A stretch of DNA of 64,000 bases from Rhizobium gallicum bv. gallicum R602sp (GCF_000816845.1 NZ_CP006877.1:4032501-4096500); one strand, 5' to 3'. Shown: positions 38,294-48,325, counted from the stretch's first letter. Numbers and translations are program-made. The notes: generated by a model from the letters alone, not told the origin.

Positions 38294-38776
38294 ATGCGGG
38301 TTGGTCTTTTTGCGGTGGGACGGCTGAAGTCCGGCCCCGAGAAGGATCTTGCGGCCCGCTATTTCGACCGTTTTGCCAAGGCTGGTCCTGCGATCGGTCT
38401 CGAATTTACTCGCGTTGCCGAGGTTGCTGAAAGTCGCGCCGCCAGTGCAGAAACGCGCAAGCGCGAAGAAGCAGCCATGCTGCAGAAGACGCTAACTGAA
38501 GGCAGCATTCTCATTCTCCTCGACGAACGCGGCAAGGCGTTGGACAGCGAAGCTTTTGCAAAGGTCCTCGGCAACTATCGCGACCAGGGCAAACGGGATC
38601 TAGTGATTGCCATCGGCGGAGCCGACGGCCTTGACCCGGCGCTTTACGACCGCGCCGACATGACCTTATGCCTCGGCAAGATGACCTGGCCGCATCAGTT
38701 GGTGAGGACGCTCATTGCCGAACAGCTCTACCGTGCCGTCACTATCCTTTCCGGTCACCCCTATCACCGCGTCTGA
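38294..38776 (+). CDS. rlmH: 23S rRNA (pseudouridine-1915-N3)-methyltransferase RlmH
   Basis: SPOUT-fold methyltransferase of 160 residues acting on helix 69 of 23S rRNA. ILLDERGKALDSEAFA, the knot segment DLVIAIGGADGLD and the C-terminal KMTWPHQLVRTLIAEQLYRA with SGHPYHR are diagnostic. The ATG at 38294 has AGGAG seven bases upstream, preferred to an in-frame ATG at 38273. Confidence 0.95.
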   Translation: MRVGLFAVGRLKSGPEKDLAARYFDRFAKAGPAIGLEFTRVAEVAESRAASAETRKREEAAMLQKTLTEGSILILLDERGKALDSEAFAKVLGNYRDQGKRDLVIAIGGADGLDPALYDRADMTLCLGKMTWPHQLVRTLIAEQLYRAVTILSGHPYHRV

Positions 38777-38888
38777 TCAGTCACGCAGCCGTGTTTTGCC
38801 AAGTGTGACCTTGTTCGCCAATCTTTCTGGCAAATGACGGCAAATCGGCATAGTCTCCGCGCGATTTGAAAGTTACCCCTGAACACGC

Positions 38889-40325
38889 ATGACGAGAACT
38901 GCCCGCAAGCGAACGCGATTGATCCTGCCCGCATTCGCGGCTGGCCTCGGCGCGACAGTCATTTTCGCCCAGTTCGATTTTGGTGGAGCGGGCGCGTTCG
39001 CCCAGGATGCACCAGTCGCAGCGCCCGGGGCCGGAACATCTCAACAGGCCGATCAGACGTTGCCGGACCCGGCCGCCGAGCTCAAAAAAAAGCGCGACGA
39101 GACCCGCACTGAGCTCGAGGCCCTGTCAAAAACGATCAATCTTTCGTCAGATAGAGTGATGGCGCTGCAAAAAAGCATCGCCGATCTGGACAAAAGCAGC
39201 ACGAACATCCGCCAGGCGCTGATCGATTCCGCAGCAAGGCGCAAGACGCTCGAAAAACAGATCCTCGAAAGCGAAAAGAAGCTTGCCGATCTTGGCATCA
39301 AGGAGGACGCCATCCGCCGCTCGCTTCATGAGCGGCGCGGGCTGCTTGCCGAAGTGCTCGCCGCCCTTCAGCGCATGGGCCGCAATCCGCCGCCCGCTCT
39401 CCTTGTGACACCGGACGATGCGCTTGCCTCGGTGCGTAGCGCCATCCTGCTGGGTGCTGTCGTGCCAGGCATGCGCAAGGAGACCGATAAGCTTGCCGCA
39501 GATCTCGCCAACCTCGCGGCCTTGCAGGCGGCGAGCGTGGTGGAGAAGGCAAATCTTACCGCCACCATGACGAATGGTATCGAAGAGGAGCGGCGCATGG
39601 ACCTGCTTCTTGCCGAAAACGATAAGCTAAGCCGCAGCAGCGCTGCCGATCTCGAAGCCGAAAAGAAGCGCTCTGAGGAATTGGCAGGCAAAGCGACAAC
39701 GCTCGAGGGCCTCGTCGCTTCGATGGAATCCGAGATCGCCTCCGTGCGCGAAGCCGCTGAAGCGGCCCGGCGCGAGGAAGAGAACCGGAAGCTGCTCACG
39801 GACGAGCAGCGGGCACAAGCCAGGGCACTTGCCGACAGCGGTGTGCCCGATAAAAACCGCATTGCGCCCGCATATCCGTTCGGAGAATTGAAGGCGAAAT
39901 TGGAGCTGCCCGTGGCGGGCGATATTCTGCGCCACTTCGGCGACGCCGACGGCACTGGACACGAGGCCATGGGAATGACGCTAGCCACCAATCCGGATAC
40001 GGTGGTGACTGCGCCAGCGGATGGACTGGTGGTTTTCGCAGGCGCCTTCCGCAGCTACGGCCAGATGATCATCCTCGATGCAGGCGAGGGATATCACTTG
40101 GTCCTCTCCGGAATGGACATAATCAGCACGCGCCAAGGAAAATTCGTTTTCGCAGGCGAACCGCTTGCGGTGATGGGTGCAAAAAGAGTCGCGAGCGCAA
40201 CAGCATTGGCGCTGGAAACCAACCGGCCAACGCTTTACATTGAATTTCGAAAGGACGGAAAACCGGTCGATTCCCGACCGTGGTGGTCCGCCAAAGACAC
40301 TGGAAAGGCACGCAATGATTCGTAG
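38889..40325 (+). CDS. EnvC/NlpD-like murein hydrolase activator with degenerate LytM domain
   Basis: Periplasmic protein of 478 residues. A signal peptide ends near FAQD (residue 39); residues about 65-320 are two long coiled coils rich in Lys, Glu and Ala; the C-terminus from 340 is a M23/LytM domain. Two catalytic sites are altered: GHEAMGM in place of the H-x-G-xx-xD metal site and YHLVLSGMD in place of H-x-H. As in E. coli EnvC this points to an activator of amidases at the septum and not an active peptidase. It overlaps ctpA by 11 bases. Confidence 0.85.
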   Translation: MTRTARKRTRLILPAFAAGLGATVIFAQFDFGGAGAFAQDAPVAAPGAGTSQQADQTLPDPAAELKKKRDETRTELEALSKTINLSSDRVMALQKSIADLDKSSTNIRQALIDSAARRKTLEKQILESEKKLADLGIKEDAIRRSLHERRGLLAEVLAALQRMGRNPPPALLVTPDDALASVRSAILLGAVVPGMRKETDKLAADLANLAALQAASVVEKANLTATMTNGIEEERRMDLLLAENDKLSRSSAADLEAEKKRSEELAGKATTLEGLVASMESEIASVREAAEAARREEENRKLLTDEQRAQARALADSGVPDKNRIAPAYPFGELKAKLELPVAGDILRHFGDADGTGHEAMGMTLATNPDTVVTAPADGLVVFAGAFRSYGQMIILDAGEGYHLVLSGMDIISTRQGKFVFAGEPLAVMGAKRVASATALALETNRPTLYIEFRKDGKPVDSRPWWSAKDTGKARNDS

Positions 40326-41637
40326 GGCTTCTCTTGTTCTGGTCGGCGCATTGATGGGTGCGACTGCCATGAGCGTAATTTATGCGGCAGGAGTGCCGGC
40401 CGAAGCGGCCGGGGCATCCACCTACAAGGAACTCTCCGTGTTTGGGGACGTCTTCGAGCGCGTCCGCGCCCAGTACGTCACGCCGCCGGCAGAAGACAAA
40501 CTGATCGAAAATGCCATCAATGGCATGCTTTCGTCCCTCGATCCGCATTCGAGCTATATGAATGCCAAGGATGCCGAGGATATGAGCACCCAGACGAAGG
40601 GTGAATTCGGCGGTCTCGGCATTGAAGTCACGATGGAAGACGAACTCGTCAAGGTCATCACGCCGATTGACGATACGCCCGCGTCCAAGGCAGGCGTTCT
40701 TGCCGGCGATTATATTTCCGAGATCGACGGCCAGTCCGTCCGCGGATTGAAGCTCGAAGAAGCTGTCGAAAAGATGCGCGGCGCCGTCAACACGCCGATC
40801 AAGCTCACACTCATCCGCAAGGGTGCGGATAAGCCGATCGAGTTGACGATCGTTCGCGACATCGTCGCCGTACAGGCCGTCAAGTCTCGCGTCGAGGATG
40901 ATGTCGGCTATCTCCGCGTCATCTCCTTCACCGAAAAGACCTATCCGGACCTCGAAAAGGCGATCGCCAAGATCAAGACGACGGTTCCGGCCGACAAACT
41001 CAAGGGTTATGTGCTCGATCTGCGTCTCAATCCGGGCGGTCTGCTCGATCAGGCAATCAAGGTTTCTGACGCTCTGCTGCAGCGCGGCGAAGTGGTCTCG
41101 ACCCGCGGCCGCAATCCGGACGAGACCCGACGCTTCAATGCCGGCCCGGGCGACCTCACGGATGGCAAGCCGGTGATCGTGCTTGTCAACGGCGGCTCGG
41201 CCTCCGCTTCGGAAATCGTCGCCGGTGCCCTGCAGGATCTACGCCGCGCGACTGTTCTCGGCACGAGGTCCTTCGGCAAGGGCTCCGTCCAGACGATCAT
41301 TCCGCTTGGCGAAAACGGCGCACTCCGCTTGACGACCGCGCTTTACTACACGCCGTCGGGCCGCTCGATTCAGGGCACCGGCATTACGCCGGACATCAAG
41401 GTCGAGGAGCCGCTGCCGGACGATCTGAAGGACAAGATGGCAACCGAGGGCGAGTCCAGCCTGCGCGGCCATATCAAGGGTCAGAGCGAGACCGATGAAG
41501 GCTCAGGTTCTGTTGCCTATGTTCCCCCGGATCCGAAGGACGACGTGCAGTTGAATTATGCGTTCGACCTGCTTCGCGGCAAGAAGACCGACCCGGCCTT
41601 CCCCCCGAATCCGGACAAGGCGGTTTCCGCCAAGTAA
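40315..41637 (+). CDS. ctpA: Carboxyl-terminal processing protease CtpA (S41 family)
   Basis: Periplasmic serine protease of 440 residues. Signal-anchor 1-25, an N-terminal helical domain, a PDZ domain with FGGLGIEV at about 95-180, then the catalytic core: LRLNPGG, GSASASEIVAGALQD (Ser nucleophile in S-A-S-E) and GKGSVQT (Lys general base). The ATG at 40315 has GGAAAGG upstream. The EnvC-like protein next door hints at joint work on the cell envelope. Confidence 0.94.
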   Translation: MIRRASLVLVGALMGATAMSVIYAAGVPAEAAGASTYKELSVFGDVFERVRAQYVTPPAEDKLIENAINGMLSSLDPHSSYMNAKDAEDMSTQTKGEFGGLGIEVTMEDELVKVITPIDDTPASKAGVLAGDYISEIDGQSVRGLKLEEAVEKMRGAVNTPIKLTLIRKGADKPIELTIVRDIVAVQAVKSRVEDDVGYLRVISFTEKTYPDLEKAIAKIKTTVPADKLKGYVLDLRLNPGGLLDQAIKVSDALLQRGEVVSTRGRNPDETRRFNAGPGDLTDGKPVIVLVNGGSASASEIVAGALQDLRRATVLGTRSFGKGSVQTIIPLGENGALRLTTALYYTPSGRSIQGTGITPDIKVEEPLPDDLKDKMATEGESSLRGHIKGQSETDEGSGSVAYVPPDPKDDVQLNYAFDLLRGKKTDPAFPPNPDKAVSAK

Positions 41638-41651
41638 CTTTCATGGGTCGT

Positions 41652-41684
41652 CAGGCCGGATTGTTGATCCGGCCTGATTTTTTG
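41652..41684 (+). terminator. Terminator after ctpA
   Basis: Ten-base stem CAGGCCGGAT/ATCCGGCCTG with a TGTTG loop, followed by ATTTTTTG. It lies 15 bases past the ctpA stop. Because the next gene begins 32 bases later it may be read through in part. Confidence 0.85.
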
Positions 41685-41715
41685 CTGTTTCCCGGTTTTG
41701 GAGCGGGCGAGGAAA

Positions 41716-42909
41716 TTGGGAACGGATTTGCATGCACCATTAGGCCAGAACCGCAAGGCTGGCCGAAAGCGGCCGAATATCTTGCGGATCGGCCGGATTG
41801 CCGCCAGCCTCTGCCTGATCGCGATCGGCGGCTTTTCTCTCTACACGATGCTCAGTGACGATGGCCTTCAGCGGACACAGCCCCCTCTGGCCGAACAAGC
41901 GGCGTCACCACCAACAGATACCGGCCAGCCCCCCCCGACGCAAAGCCAGGCCGCAAATGGCATGCCTCGCTCCGACCCAAATTCCGGTGCGAATGTCGAG
42001 CGGATGGTGACCGGGGACGGCTCGGTTGTGACCAAATACAGCCCGCGGCCACGCGATGATAACGGCCCGGCGCTAGTAGACGCCATGCAGGTCGGCCAGG
42101 ATCCGCGCATGGCGGCGATGCCGAATGAGAGCCTTCTGGAAGACAGCCAATTTGGCCGCCTACCCGTCATCGGGCCGGATGGCCGTCGCCCGATGGATCA
42201 GTATGCACGTCCATGGTCGGGCGCGCGCGGCACCCGTGTGGCGATCGTGGTCAGCGGTCTCGGCCTCAGTCAGACGGGTACGCAGCGCGCCATCAAGGAA
42301 CTTCCGGAGGAAGTCACCCTCGCATTCGCCGCGAGCGGCAACAGCCTGCAGCGTTGGATGCAGGAAGCGCGCCGCAGCGGCCATGAGATCCTCCTGCAGG
42401 TTCCACTGGAGCCCTTCGATTATCCGGCAAACGATCCCGGCCCCGAGACGCTGCTGACCTCGAAGTCGCCAGCAAGAAATATAGAAAACCTGCACCGCGC
42501 GATGGGCGAAATCACCAATTATACGGGCATCATGAACTATCTGGGAGGGCGTTTTCTCTCCAATCCCGATGCCATGGAGCCGGTGATGCGCGATATCGGC
42601 AAGCGCGGATTGCTGTTTCTCGACGACGGTTCGTCTGCGCAGTCAAAGACGGAAGCTGTGGCGAAGGGAACGGAGCTTCCTCATGCTTTTGCGGACCTGC
42701 AGCTCGATGGTCAGGTCGATGTCAACGCTATCCTGCAGAGGCTTGACGAGCTCGAGCGCATTGCCAAGCGCAACGGCCAGGCAATTGGTGTTGCGGCGGC
42801 TTTCGACGAGAGTATTGAGGCAATATCCAAATGGAGCGACGAGGCGGGGATGCGGGGCATTGAGATCGTCGGTGTTGCTGCTCTTGCTGCAGATCCTAAA
42901 AATCCTTAA
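41716..42909 (+). CDS. Divergent polysaccharide deacetylase family protein (YibQ-like)
   Basis: Membrane-anchored periplasmic protein of 397 residues. One span at about 25-45, a Pro/Gln-rich linker to about 130, then a deacetylase-like barrel: [43 protein letters not shown] and [18 protein letters not shown] are family signatures; classical NodB metal ligands are not evident. Starts at a TTG at 41716 (GAGGAAA upstream) by my reading; TTG at 41698 or further down are alternatives. Probably acts on envelope polysaccharide; linked to ctpA in many alphaproteobacteria. Confidence 0.82.
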   Translation: MGTDLHAPLGQNRKAGRKRPNILRIGRIAASLCLIAIGGFSLYTMLSDDGLQRTQPPLAEQAASPPTDTGQPPPTQSQAANGMPRSDPNSGANVERMVTGDGSVVTKYSPRPRDDNGPALVDAMQVGQDPRMAAMPNESLLEDSQFGRLPVIGPDGRRPMDQYARPWSGARGTRVAIVVSGLGLSQTGTQRAIKELPEEVTLAFAASGNSLQRWMQEARRSGHEILLQVPLEPFDYPANDPGPETLLTSKSPARNIENLHRAMGEITNYTGIMNYLGGRFLSNPDAMEPVMRDIGKRGLLFLDDGSSAQSKTEAVAKGTELPHAFADLQLDGQVDVNAILQRLDELERIAKRNGQAIGVAAAFDESIEAISKWSDEAGMRGIEIVGVAALAADPKNP

Positions 42910-42919
42910 GGAGCATCCC

Positions 42920-43453
42920 GTGAATCAGGCAACAATCAAAGCCGAAGACCTTCCTTACCGTGCCTGCGTCGGCGTGATGGTTCTCAACCGCGACGGGCTT
43001 GTATGGGCGGGCCGGCGTGTCCCGGTTGGCAATTCCGAATATGATGGCTCACCACAACTGTGGCAAATGCCGCAAGGTGGCATCGACAAGGGCGAGGATC
43101 CGCTCGAAGCGGCATACCGCGAACTCTACGAAGAAACCGGTATCAGAACTGTGACCTTGCTCGCGGAGGCGAGAGATTGGATCAACTATGATCTACCGCC
43201 GCAACTGATCGGCATCGGCCTCAAGGGTAAGTTTCGCGGCCAGACCCAACGCTGGTTCGCCTTTCGCTTCGAAGGCGATGAAAGCGAAATCGCCATCAAC
43301 CCGCCGCCCGGCGGCCACGAGCCAGAGTTTGATGCCTGGGCGTGGAAATCCATGCACGAGCTGCCTGGGCTGATCGTGCCTTTCAAACGCGCCGTCTACG
43401 ATCGGGTCGTTTCGGAATTCAGCCACTTGGCCGACCTGCGAGCAGCGGACTGA
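42920..43453 (+). CDS. rppH: RNA pyrophosphohydrolase (Nudix)
   Basis: Removes pyrophosphate from mRNA 5' ends and triggers decay; also cleaves diadenosine polyphosphates. Of 177 residues, with [20 protein letters not shown] at the start and the full Nudix box [30 protein letters not shown] and [14 protein letters not shown] also match the family. The GTG at 42920 has AAGGAG with a 6-base spacer, 10 bases past the upstream stop. Confidence 0.93.
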   Translation: MNQATIKAEDLPYRACVGVMVLNRDGLVWAGRRVPVGNSEYDGSPQLWQMPQGGIDKGEDPLEAAYRELYEETGIRTVTLLAEARDWINYDLPPQLIGIGLKGKFRGQTQRWFAFRFEGDESEIAINPPPGGHEPEFDAWAWKSMHELPGLIVPFKRAVYDRVVSEFSHLADLRAAD

Positions 43454-43855
43454 CGACGGCAGCAGTCTCTCGATCCAATTCCACTTTGCCGGTCCCCGAA
43501 CAACCGGGGACGCCAAGGCTTACATATGGATGATTTTGGCCTTTCCTGTTCAAGGTTGGAAACTTGAAGAAAACAGGATAGCCACCGGCAAGTCTTTCAA
43601 CGGCAGTCCCCTCTTCGCCTCCCAACTCCTTCCTTTTCGAATCCCGTTCGACATCGAGAATCTTTTGATTTCAATTGGTTGAAGGTTCTGCACTTCATCG
43701 AGGGTGGGCGGTTATAGTAGGCGCGACCACTTTCCGTCAGCCAGGTCGCCTTTGTTGCGAAGTCTCAAGCCGGAAAGCGGCTGAGAGCCAAGCGAGCCCT
43801 GTTCAAAATTGCCTCCGCAGCCACTATACTCTCTGCCTTGGACGGGAGAGAGTTC
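43454..43855. other. Non-coding stretch between rppH and the PCMT cassette
   Basis: No gene is supported here. A stem GTCCCCG/CGGGGAC at 43492-43511 lacks a T-run on either strand. The last 40 bases carry the GGGAGAGAG ribosome site of the next gene, and the promoter of the cassette must lie in this stretch. Confidence 0.5.
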
Positions 43856-44608
43856 ATGCGTCCACTAGCCCAGTGCCAAACGTTATTGACCGCGGTTCTG
43901 GCGGCCGCTGCCGCTGTGGTCTCGACATCTGCGTCCGCTCAGGATCGCCTTGCCGAACGTATGGCGATGATCGAAACAATCAATTTGCACGCTCGCTCAG
44001 CGCCGTCAGCCGTCGAGGGCCAGGGCATCGATCCGGTGGTGCTGAAGACGATGGGGAAGGTGCCGCGCCACTTCTTCGTCCCCGAGGAGCTGCGCATGGC
44101 GGCCTATCGAGATCGACCGCTGCCGATCGGATACGGTCAGACGATCTCGCAGCCCTTCATCGTCGCGCTGATGACCGACCTGATCAACGTCGGACCCGGT
44201 GACGTTGTCCTCGAGATCGGCACTGGCTCGGGCTATCAAGCAGCTGTCTTGTCGCCGCTCGCAGCAAAGGTTTACTCGATTGAGATCATACCGAAACTGG
44301 GCGAAAGGGCAGCCGCCCGGCTCGCGGAGCTCCACTTCGACAATGTCGAGGTGAAGGTAGGCGACGGTTATTATGGTTGGCCCGCGCACGCACCATTCGA
44401 CGGAATCGTGGTGACTGCTGCTGCCAGCCACATCCCCGCGCCACTGGTCGAACAGCTCGCAGGGGGCGGCCGGATGGTCGTCCCCGTCGGAGGTCCCTTC
44501 GCGACCCAGTTTCTCATGCTGGTCGAGAAGCGAGTGGACGGAAGCATCACGACCCGGCAGCTGCTGCCGGTGAGCTTCGTGCCGCTGAGGGGCGGTCAGC
44601 CTCGATGA
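43856..44608 (+). CDS. Exported protein-L-isoaspartate O-methyltransferase (PCMT)-like protein
   Basis: SAM-dependent methyltransferase of 250 residues. A Sec-type signal peptide (MRPLAQCQTLLTAVLAAAAA, cleavage after SASA) precedes a full PCMT domain: RPLPIGYGQTISQPFIVALM is the PCMT signature, VLEIGTGSGYQAAVL is SAM motif I, and VTAAASHIPAPLVEQL and GGRMVVPVG complete it. Repair methyltransferases are normally cytoplasmic, and SAM is not expected in the periplasm, so an exported version is odd. The ATG has GGGAGAGAG upstream. Stop overlaps the next start (ATGA). Confidence 0.85.
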   Translation: MRPLAQCQTLLTAVLAAAAAVVSTSASAQDRLAERMAMIETINLHARSAPSAVEGQGIDPVVLKTMGKVPRHFFVPEELRMAAYRDRPLPIGYGQTISQPFIVALMTDLINVGPGDVVLEIGTGSGYQAAVLSPLAAKVYSIEIIPKLGERAAARLAELHFDNVEVKVGDGYYGWPAHAPFDGIVVTAAASHIPAPLVEQLAGGGRMVVPVGGPFATQFLMLVEKRVDGSITTRQLLPVSFVPLRGGQPR

Positions 44609-47154
44609 GAGTGGTTCACCTGCTGCCGGTCGGTCTCATATCGGCGGCGACCCTTGCCCACGAAGTGCTCCTAATGCGGCTCTTCTCGATCATTCAGTGG
44701 CATCATTTCGCCTATATGATCATAAGCATCGCGCTCCTGGGCTTCGGCGCGAGCGGTACATTCCTTGCGTTCGCCCGCCGCCCCCTGGTGGAACGCTATC
44801 CCGCCGCGTTCGCAGCGTCGGCAGCCCTGTTCGGCATGACCGCGGTTGCCAGTGTCGCCGGCGCCGAACGGCTTCCGTTCAACGCGCTTGAGATTATCTG
44901 GAATCCGGGGCAGCTCGGTTGGCTCGCGGCCAGCTATGCTGTCCTGGTCCTGCCGTTCTTTTTCGGTGCAACCTGTATCGGACTTGCCTTCATCCGCCAC
45001 CCTGGCCAGATTGGACGCGTCTATGCCTTCGACCTAGTCGGCGCAGGGATCGGTGCGCTGGGCACCGTCGGGCTGTTGTTTCTTGTCCCTCCCCCTGCAG
45101 CAGTGTGCTTCGTCGCAGCGCTGGGATTCGCCGCGGCTGCCCTCGCCGCGACCGACATGGCTCGTCATCGTTGGCTCGGCGTGGGCAGTTTAGGGCTTGC
45201 AGCCTCGCTCATCGCGGTGTGGCTACCACCGTCCTGGACGGACCCCGGCCCGCATATGTCGCAGTACAAGGGCCTGCGCATGGCTCTCGAAGTGCCGAAC
45301 GCGCGAGTCGTCGAGGAGCGATCAAGCCCGTTGGGACTGCTGACGATCGTCGAGAGCCCGACCGTGCCTTTCCGGTACGCGCCGGGCCTCAGTCTCGCCA
45401 ACACCCAAGAGCCGCCCGCCCAACTCGCCGTCTTCACCGATGGCGACAGCATAACGACGATCACCGCCTATGGCGGCGATCCGGCGACAGTTGCATATCT
45501 CGACCGGACAACGGCGGCGCTCCCGTACCGCATCCTTAAGCGGCCGCGAATGCTGATCCTTGGTGCCGGCGGCGGCGAGCAGGTGCTGCTCGCGCTGCGC
45601 GCCGGAGCCGACACCGTGGATGCCGTAGAGCTCAACCCGCAGATGATCGACCTTGCTCGCAATCGCTTCGCGGATTTCGCCGGCAGCATCTTTAGCCGCC
45701 CGAACGTGCATCTGCATTTGGCCGAGGCGCGCGCCTACGCCGCGGCTACGGACGAGCATTACGACCTGATCCAGATGCCGCTCCTTGACTCTTTCAGTGC
45801 GGCCGCGGCCGGCGTACAGACCATGCATGAGAACTACACCTACACACTAGAGGCGCTGCGCGATTACCTCGCAGTGCTGAGACCGGGTGGTATCATCGCC
45901 ATCACGCGATGGCTGCGGGTGCCGCCACGCGACATCCTCAAGCTGTTCGCCACGGCTACCGCAGCGCTTGAAGCTGATGGCGTGACCGAAGCAGGCCGGC
46001 ACCTCGCCCTGATCCGCAGCTGGAACACTGCAACCCTCCTCGTCGCCAAGTCGGCGTTCACCGGCGAAGACGTCGCAGCCATCCGCGGCTTCGCGGCCGA
46101 GAATTTCTTTGACATTTCCTGGGCGCCGGGCATCTCGTCAGCCGACGTGAACCGTTACAACCAGCTCGACCAGGAGTATCTTTACGAGGGAGCCCTCGCC
46201 CTCCTCGACCCCAAGAAGCGGGCCGATTTCATCGAGCGCTACAAGTTTGATATTGCACCGGCCACTGACGATCGGCCTTATTTCTTCGACTTTTTCCGCT
46301 GGCGCGCCCTGCCCGAACTCCTAACGCTGCGCACCCAAGGTGGGGCAGCGATGCTCGACTGGGGCTACCTGATCCTGGCGACGACCCTCGTCCAGGCCGC
46401 GATCCTCAGCGCCGTCCTGATTCTGCTGCCGCTCTGGCTTCGCCGGCGGGCACTCGCAAGAGGAGTACATCGACTGCGCTTCGGGCTTTATTTCCTTGCC
46501 TTGGGCCTGGCCTTCCTCTTCATCGAGATCGCCTTCATTCAGCGCTTTGTGCTGTTCCTCGGTCATCCGCTTTACGCTGTCGCCGTCGTGCTTGCGGGAT
46601 TCCTTGCCTTCGCGGGTCTGGGTAGCGCCCTTGCCGCACGCTGGATGGCGGTCGTCGGACGCGGGTCCGCGGTGCGCGGCATTGCACTCGCCGTCATGGT
46701 GATCGCATGCCTGGCTGCCACCTACCTGGTCGCGCTGCCTTTGGTATTTGAACGGCTGCTGGCATTGCCGGATGTCGCAAAGATCGCGATCGCACTCCTC
46801 CTCATAGCGCCGCTCGCCGTCTTCATGGGCATGCCCTTCCCCCTCGGCCTCGGTCACGTTGGCGCCTGCTCGGAGGCGTTTATCCCCTGGGCGTGGGGGA
46901 TCAATGGCTGTGCGTCGGTGCTGAGCGCGATCCTCGCGGTACTGCTTGCAATGCATATCGGGTTCAATGGCGTCGTGGTGATCGCCATCATCCTCTATCT
47001 TGTCGCCCCGGCCTTACTCGCCGGGTCGTGGGACCGATACGTTCCGCAGACGCCGCAAGGCTTTGTTCCAGATCAGGACCGTACGCGAGTTAAACCAACG
47101 CCTGAACATCCGATCCGTTCAGGGAATGCGTCAATCGAATCCTGGAGGGGATGA
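44605..47154 (+). CDS. Polytopic membrane protein with a central spermidine-synthase-like domain
   Basis: Inner-membrane protein of 849 residues. About six spans lie in 1-220, a soluble Rossmann methyltransferase-like domain in about 290-560 with RMLILGAGGGEQVLLALRAGA and VDAVELNPQMIDLAR (spermidine-synthase type), and a second group of seven or so spans in 620-830. The synthase domain keeps the nucleotide motif; whether polyamine residues remain cannot be settled by eye. It overlaps the PCMT-like gene and the DUF429-like gene by four bases each, so the three are translationally coupled. Function unknown. Confidence 0.8.
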   Translation: MRVVHLLPVGLISAATLAHEVLLMRLFSIIQWHHFAYMIISIALLGFGASGTFLAFARRPLVERYPAAFAASAALFGMTAVASVAGAERLPFNALEIIWNPGQLGWLAASYAVLVLPFFFGATCIGLAFIRHPGQIGRVYAFDLVGAGIGALGTVGLLFLVPPPAAVCFVAALGFAAAALAATDMARHRWLGVGSLGLAASLIAVWLPPSWTDPGPHMSQYKGLRMALEVPNARVVEERSSPLGLLTIVESPTVPFRYAPGLSLANTQEPPAQLAVFTDGDSITTITAYGGDPATVAYLDRTTAALPYRILKRPRMLILGAGGGEQVLLALRAGADTVDAVELNPQMIDLARNRFADFAGSIFSRPNVHLHLAEARAYAAATDEHYDLIQMPLLDSFSAAAAGVQTMHENYTYTLEALRDYLAVLRPGGIIAITRWLRVPPRDILKLFATATAALEADGVTEAGRHLALIRSWNTATLLVAKSAFTGEDVAAIRGFAAENFFDISWAPGISSADVNRYNQLDQEYLYEGALALLDPKKRADFIERYKFDIAPATDDRPYFFDFFRWRALPELLTLRTQGGAAMLDWGYLILATTLVQAAILSAVLILLPLWLRRRALARGVHRLRFGLYFLALGLAFLFIEIAFIQRFVLFLGHPLYAVAVVLAGFLAFAGLGSALAARWMAVVGRGSAVRGIALAVMVIACLAATYLVALPLVFERLLALPDVAKIAIALLLIAPLAVFMGMPFPLGLGHVGACSEAFIPWAWGINGCASVLSAILAVLLAMHIGFNGVVVIAIILYLVAPALLAGSWDRYVPQTPQGFVPDQDRTRVKPTPEHPIRSGNASIESWRG

Positions 47155-48122
47155 TGTCCGTAGCCCTCGTCGCACATTGCGACTGGAGCATCGATCGACA
47201 GAAACGCTGGACGTGCGTCGCTGTTTACGACGGTAGCCGTTGGATGATATCGGCGCCGGAGCCCGTCGGTGATACGGCGACACTACTGCCCCGGCTACGG
47301 CAGCGAGCCAAAGTCGATGGTGCGACGCTTGTGGGCTTCGACTTTCCGATCGGATTGCCGGAGGTTTATGGCAGGGCGATCGGGCTTTGTTCTTTCCGCG
47401 AGGCCTTGCAGACCTTCGGCACGGGTTCCTTTGCGGATTGGTTCGTGGTCGCCGAGCATCGCCGCCAGATCTCGCTGCACCGTCCGTTCTATCCAATGCG
47501 CCCGGGCGGCACGCAACGCCAGCATCTGTTCGACGCGCTGGGAGTGGCAACAGGTAACGATCTTCTCCGGCATTGCGAGCGTGCCACCGGCGAGCGGGGA
47601 AATGCCTGCATGATCTTCTGGACGTTGGGCGGCAATCAGGTCGGTAAGGCCGCGATAACCGGTTGGCGCGAGATCATCGTCCCCAACCTTGCTGAGATCG
47701 CCCTCTGGCCGTTCGACGGCGGGGTCGACGCCCTCGCGAAGCCTGACGTCACCATCGTCGCCGAGACCTATCCCGGCGACGTCTATGGCCAGCTCGGTAT
47801 CCCCCGCCGACCCCTCTGGAGCAAGCGACAGCAATCAGGCCGCCAAGCCATCGGCCACCATCTCATCCGTTGGCTCGCTGCACGCCCGCAGGTCGACGGG
47901 ACGGCTATACGCGAAGCCATTTCCGACGGATTTGGGTCAGACAAAACCGGCGAGGATCGTTTCGACGCAACGGTCGGCCTGTTCGGTATGCTCGATGTGG
48001 TAGATGGCTACCGTGATGACGGCGTCCCGGATGACAAGGTTATTGGTCAGTTGGAAGGTTGGATCCTCGGCCAAGCAGGCGCAAGGGGCCGTGGTTCTCA
48101 ACGGCGCGGGGGACCGCCATGA
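47151..48122 (+). CDS. DUF429-like protein (predicted RNase H-like fold)
   Basis: Soluble protein of 323 residues (or 322 from the second ATG). DFPIGLPEVYGRAIG near residue 65 and ETYPGDVY near 205 match the two acidic motifs of DUF429-type proteins, and GEDRFDATVGLFG near 265 gives a third Asp, as in an RNase H-like active site. The N-terminal HCDWSIDRQKRW carries an early Asp. Start ATG at 47151 overlaps the previous stop. The domain assignment is by motif only; activity unproven. Confidence 0.6.
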   Translation: MMSVALVAHCDWSIDRQKRWTCVAVYDGSRWMISAPEPVGDTATLLPRLRQRAKVDGATLVGFDFPIGLPEVYGRAIGLCSFREALQTFGTGSFADWFVVAEHRRQISLHRPFYPMRPGGTQRQHLFDALGVATGNDLLRHCERATGERGNACMIFWTLGGNQVGKAAITGWREIIVPNLAEIALWPFDGGVDALAKPDVTIVAETYPGDVYGQLGIPRRPLWSKRQQSGRQAIGHHLIRWLAARPQVDGTAIREAISDGFGSDKTGEDRFDATVGLFGMLDVVDGYRDDGVPDDKVIGQLEGWILGQAGARGRGSQRRGGPP

Positions 48123-48325
48123 ATGCCCTTATTCGCCACCGGAAACGCGCTAAGAGCATCGTTCCCGCGAAGTACGAGGAGACTTGGATCGAAGATCCCG
48201 ATCGTCCCTCCGGCATTATCGAGGCGCCACCGGCCTCGCAATGGAAATGGCCGACCTCGTGCGTGCGTCGGGTCGCCGACGACGCCAAAACGGGACCCAG
48301 CACGTCCAAAAAAACAAGGAACTGA
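48119..48325 (+). CDS. Small coupled protein at the end of the PCMT cassette
   Basis: Sixty-eight residues, MNALIRHRKR at the start, basic at both ends with a central EETWIEDPDRPSG and SQWKWPTSCVRR. The ATG overlaps the upstream stop as ATGA, following the pattern of the two preceding junctions, which is the main reason to accept it. No family recognised. A bidirectional terminator follows 90 bases on. Confidence 0.5.
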   Translation: MNALIRHRKRAKSIVPAKYEETWIEDPDRPSGIIEAPPASQWKWPTSCVRRVADDAKTGPSTSKKTRN

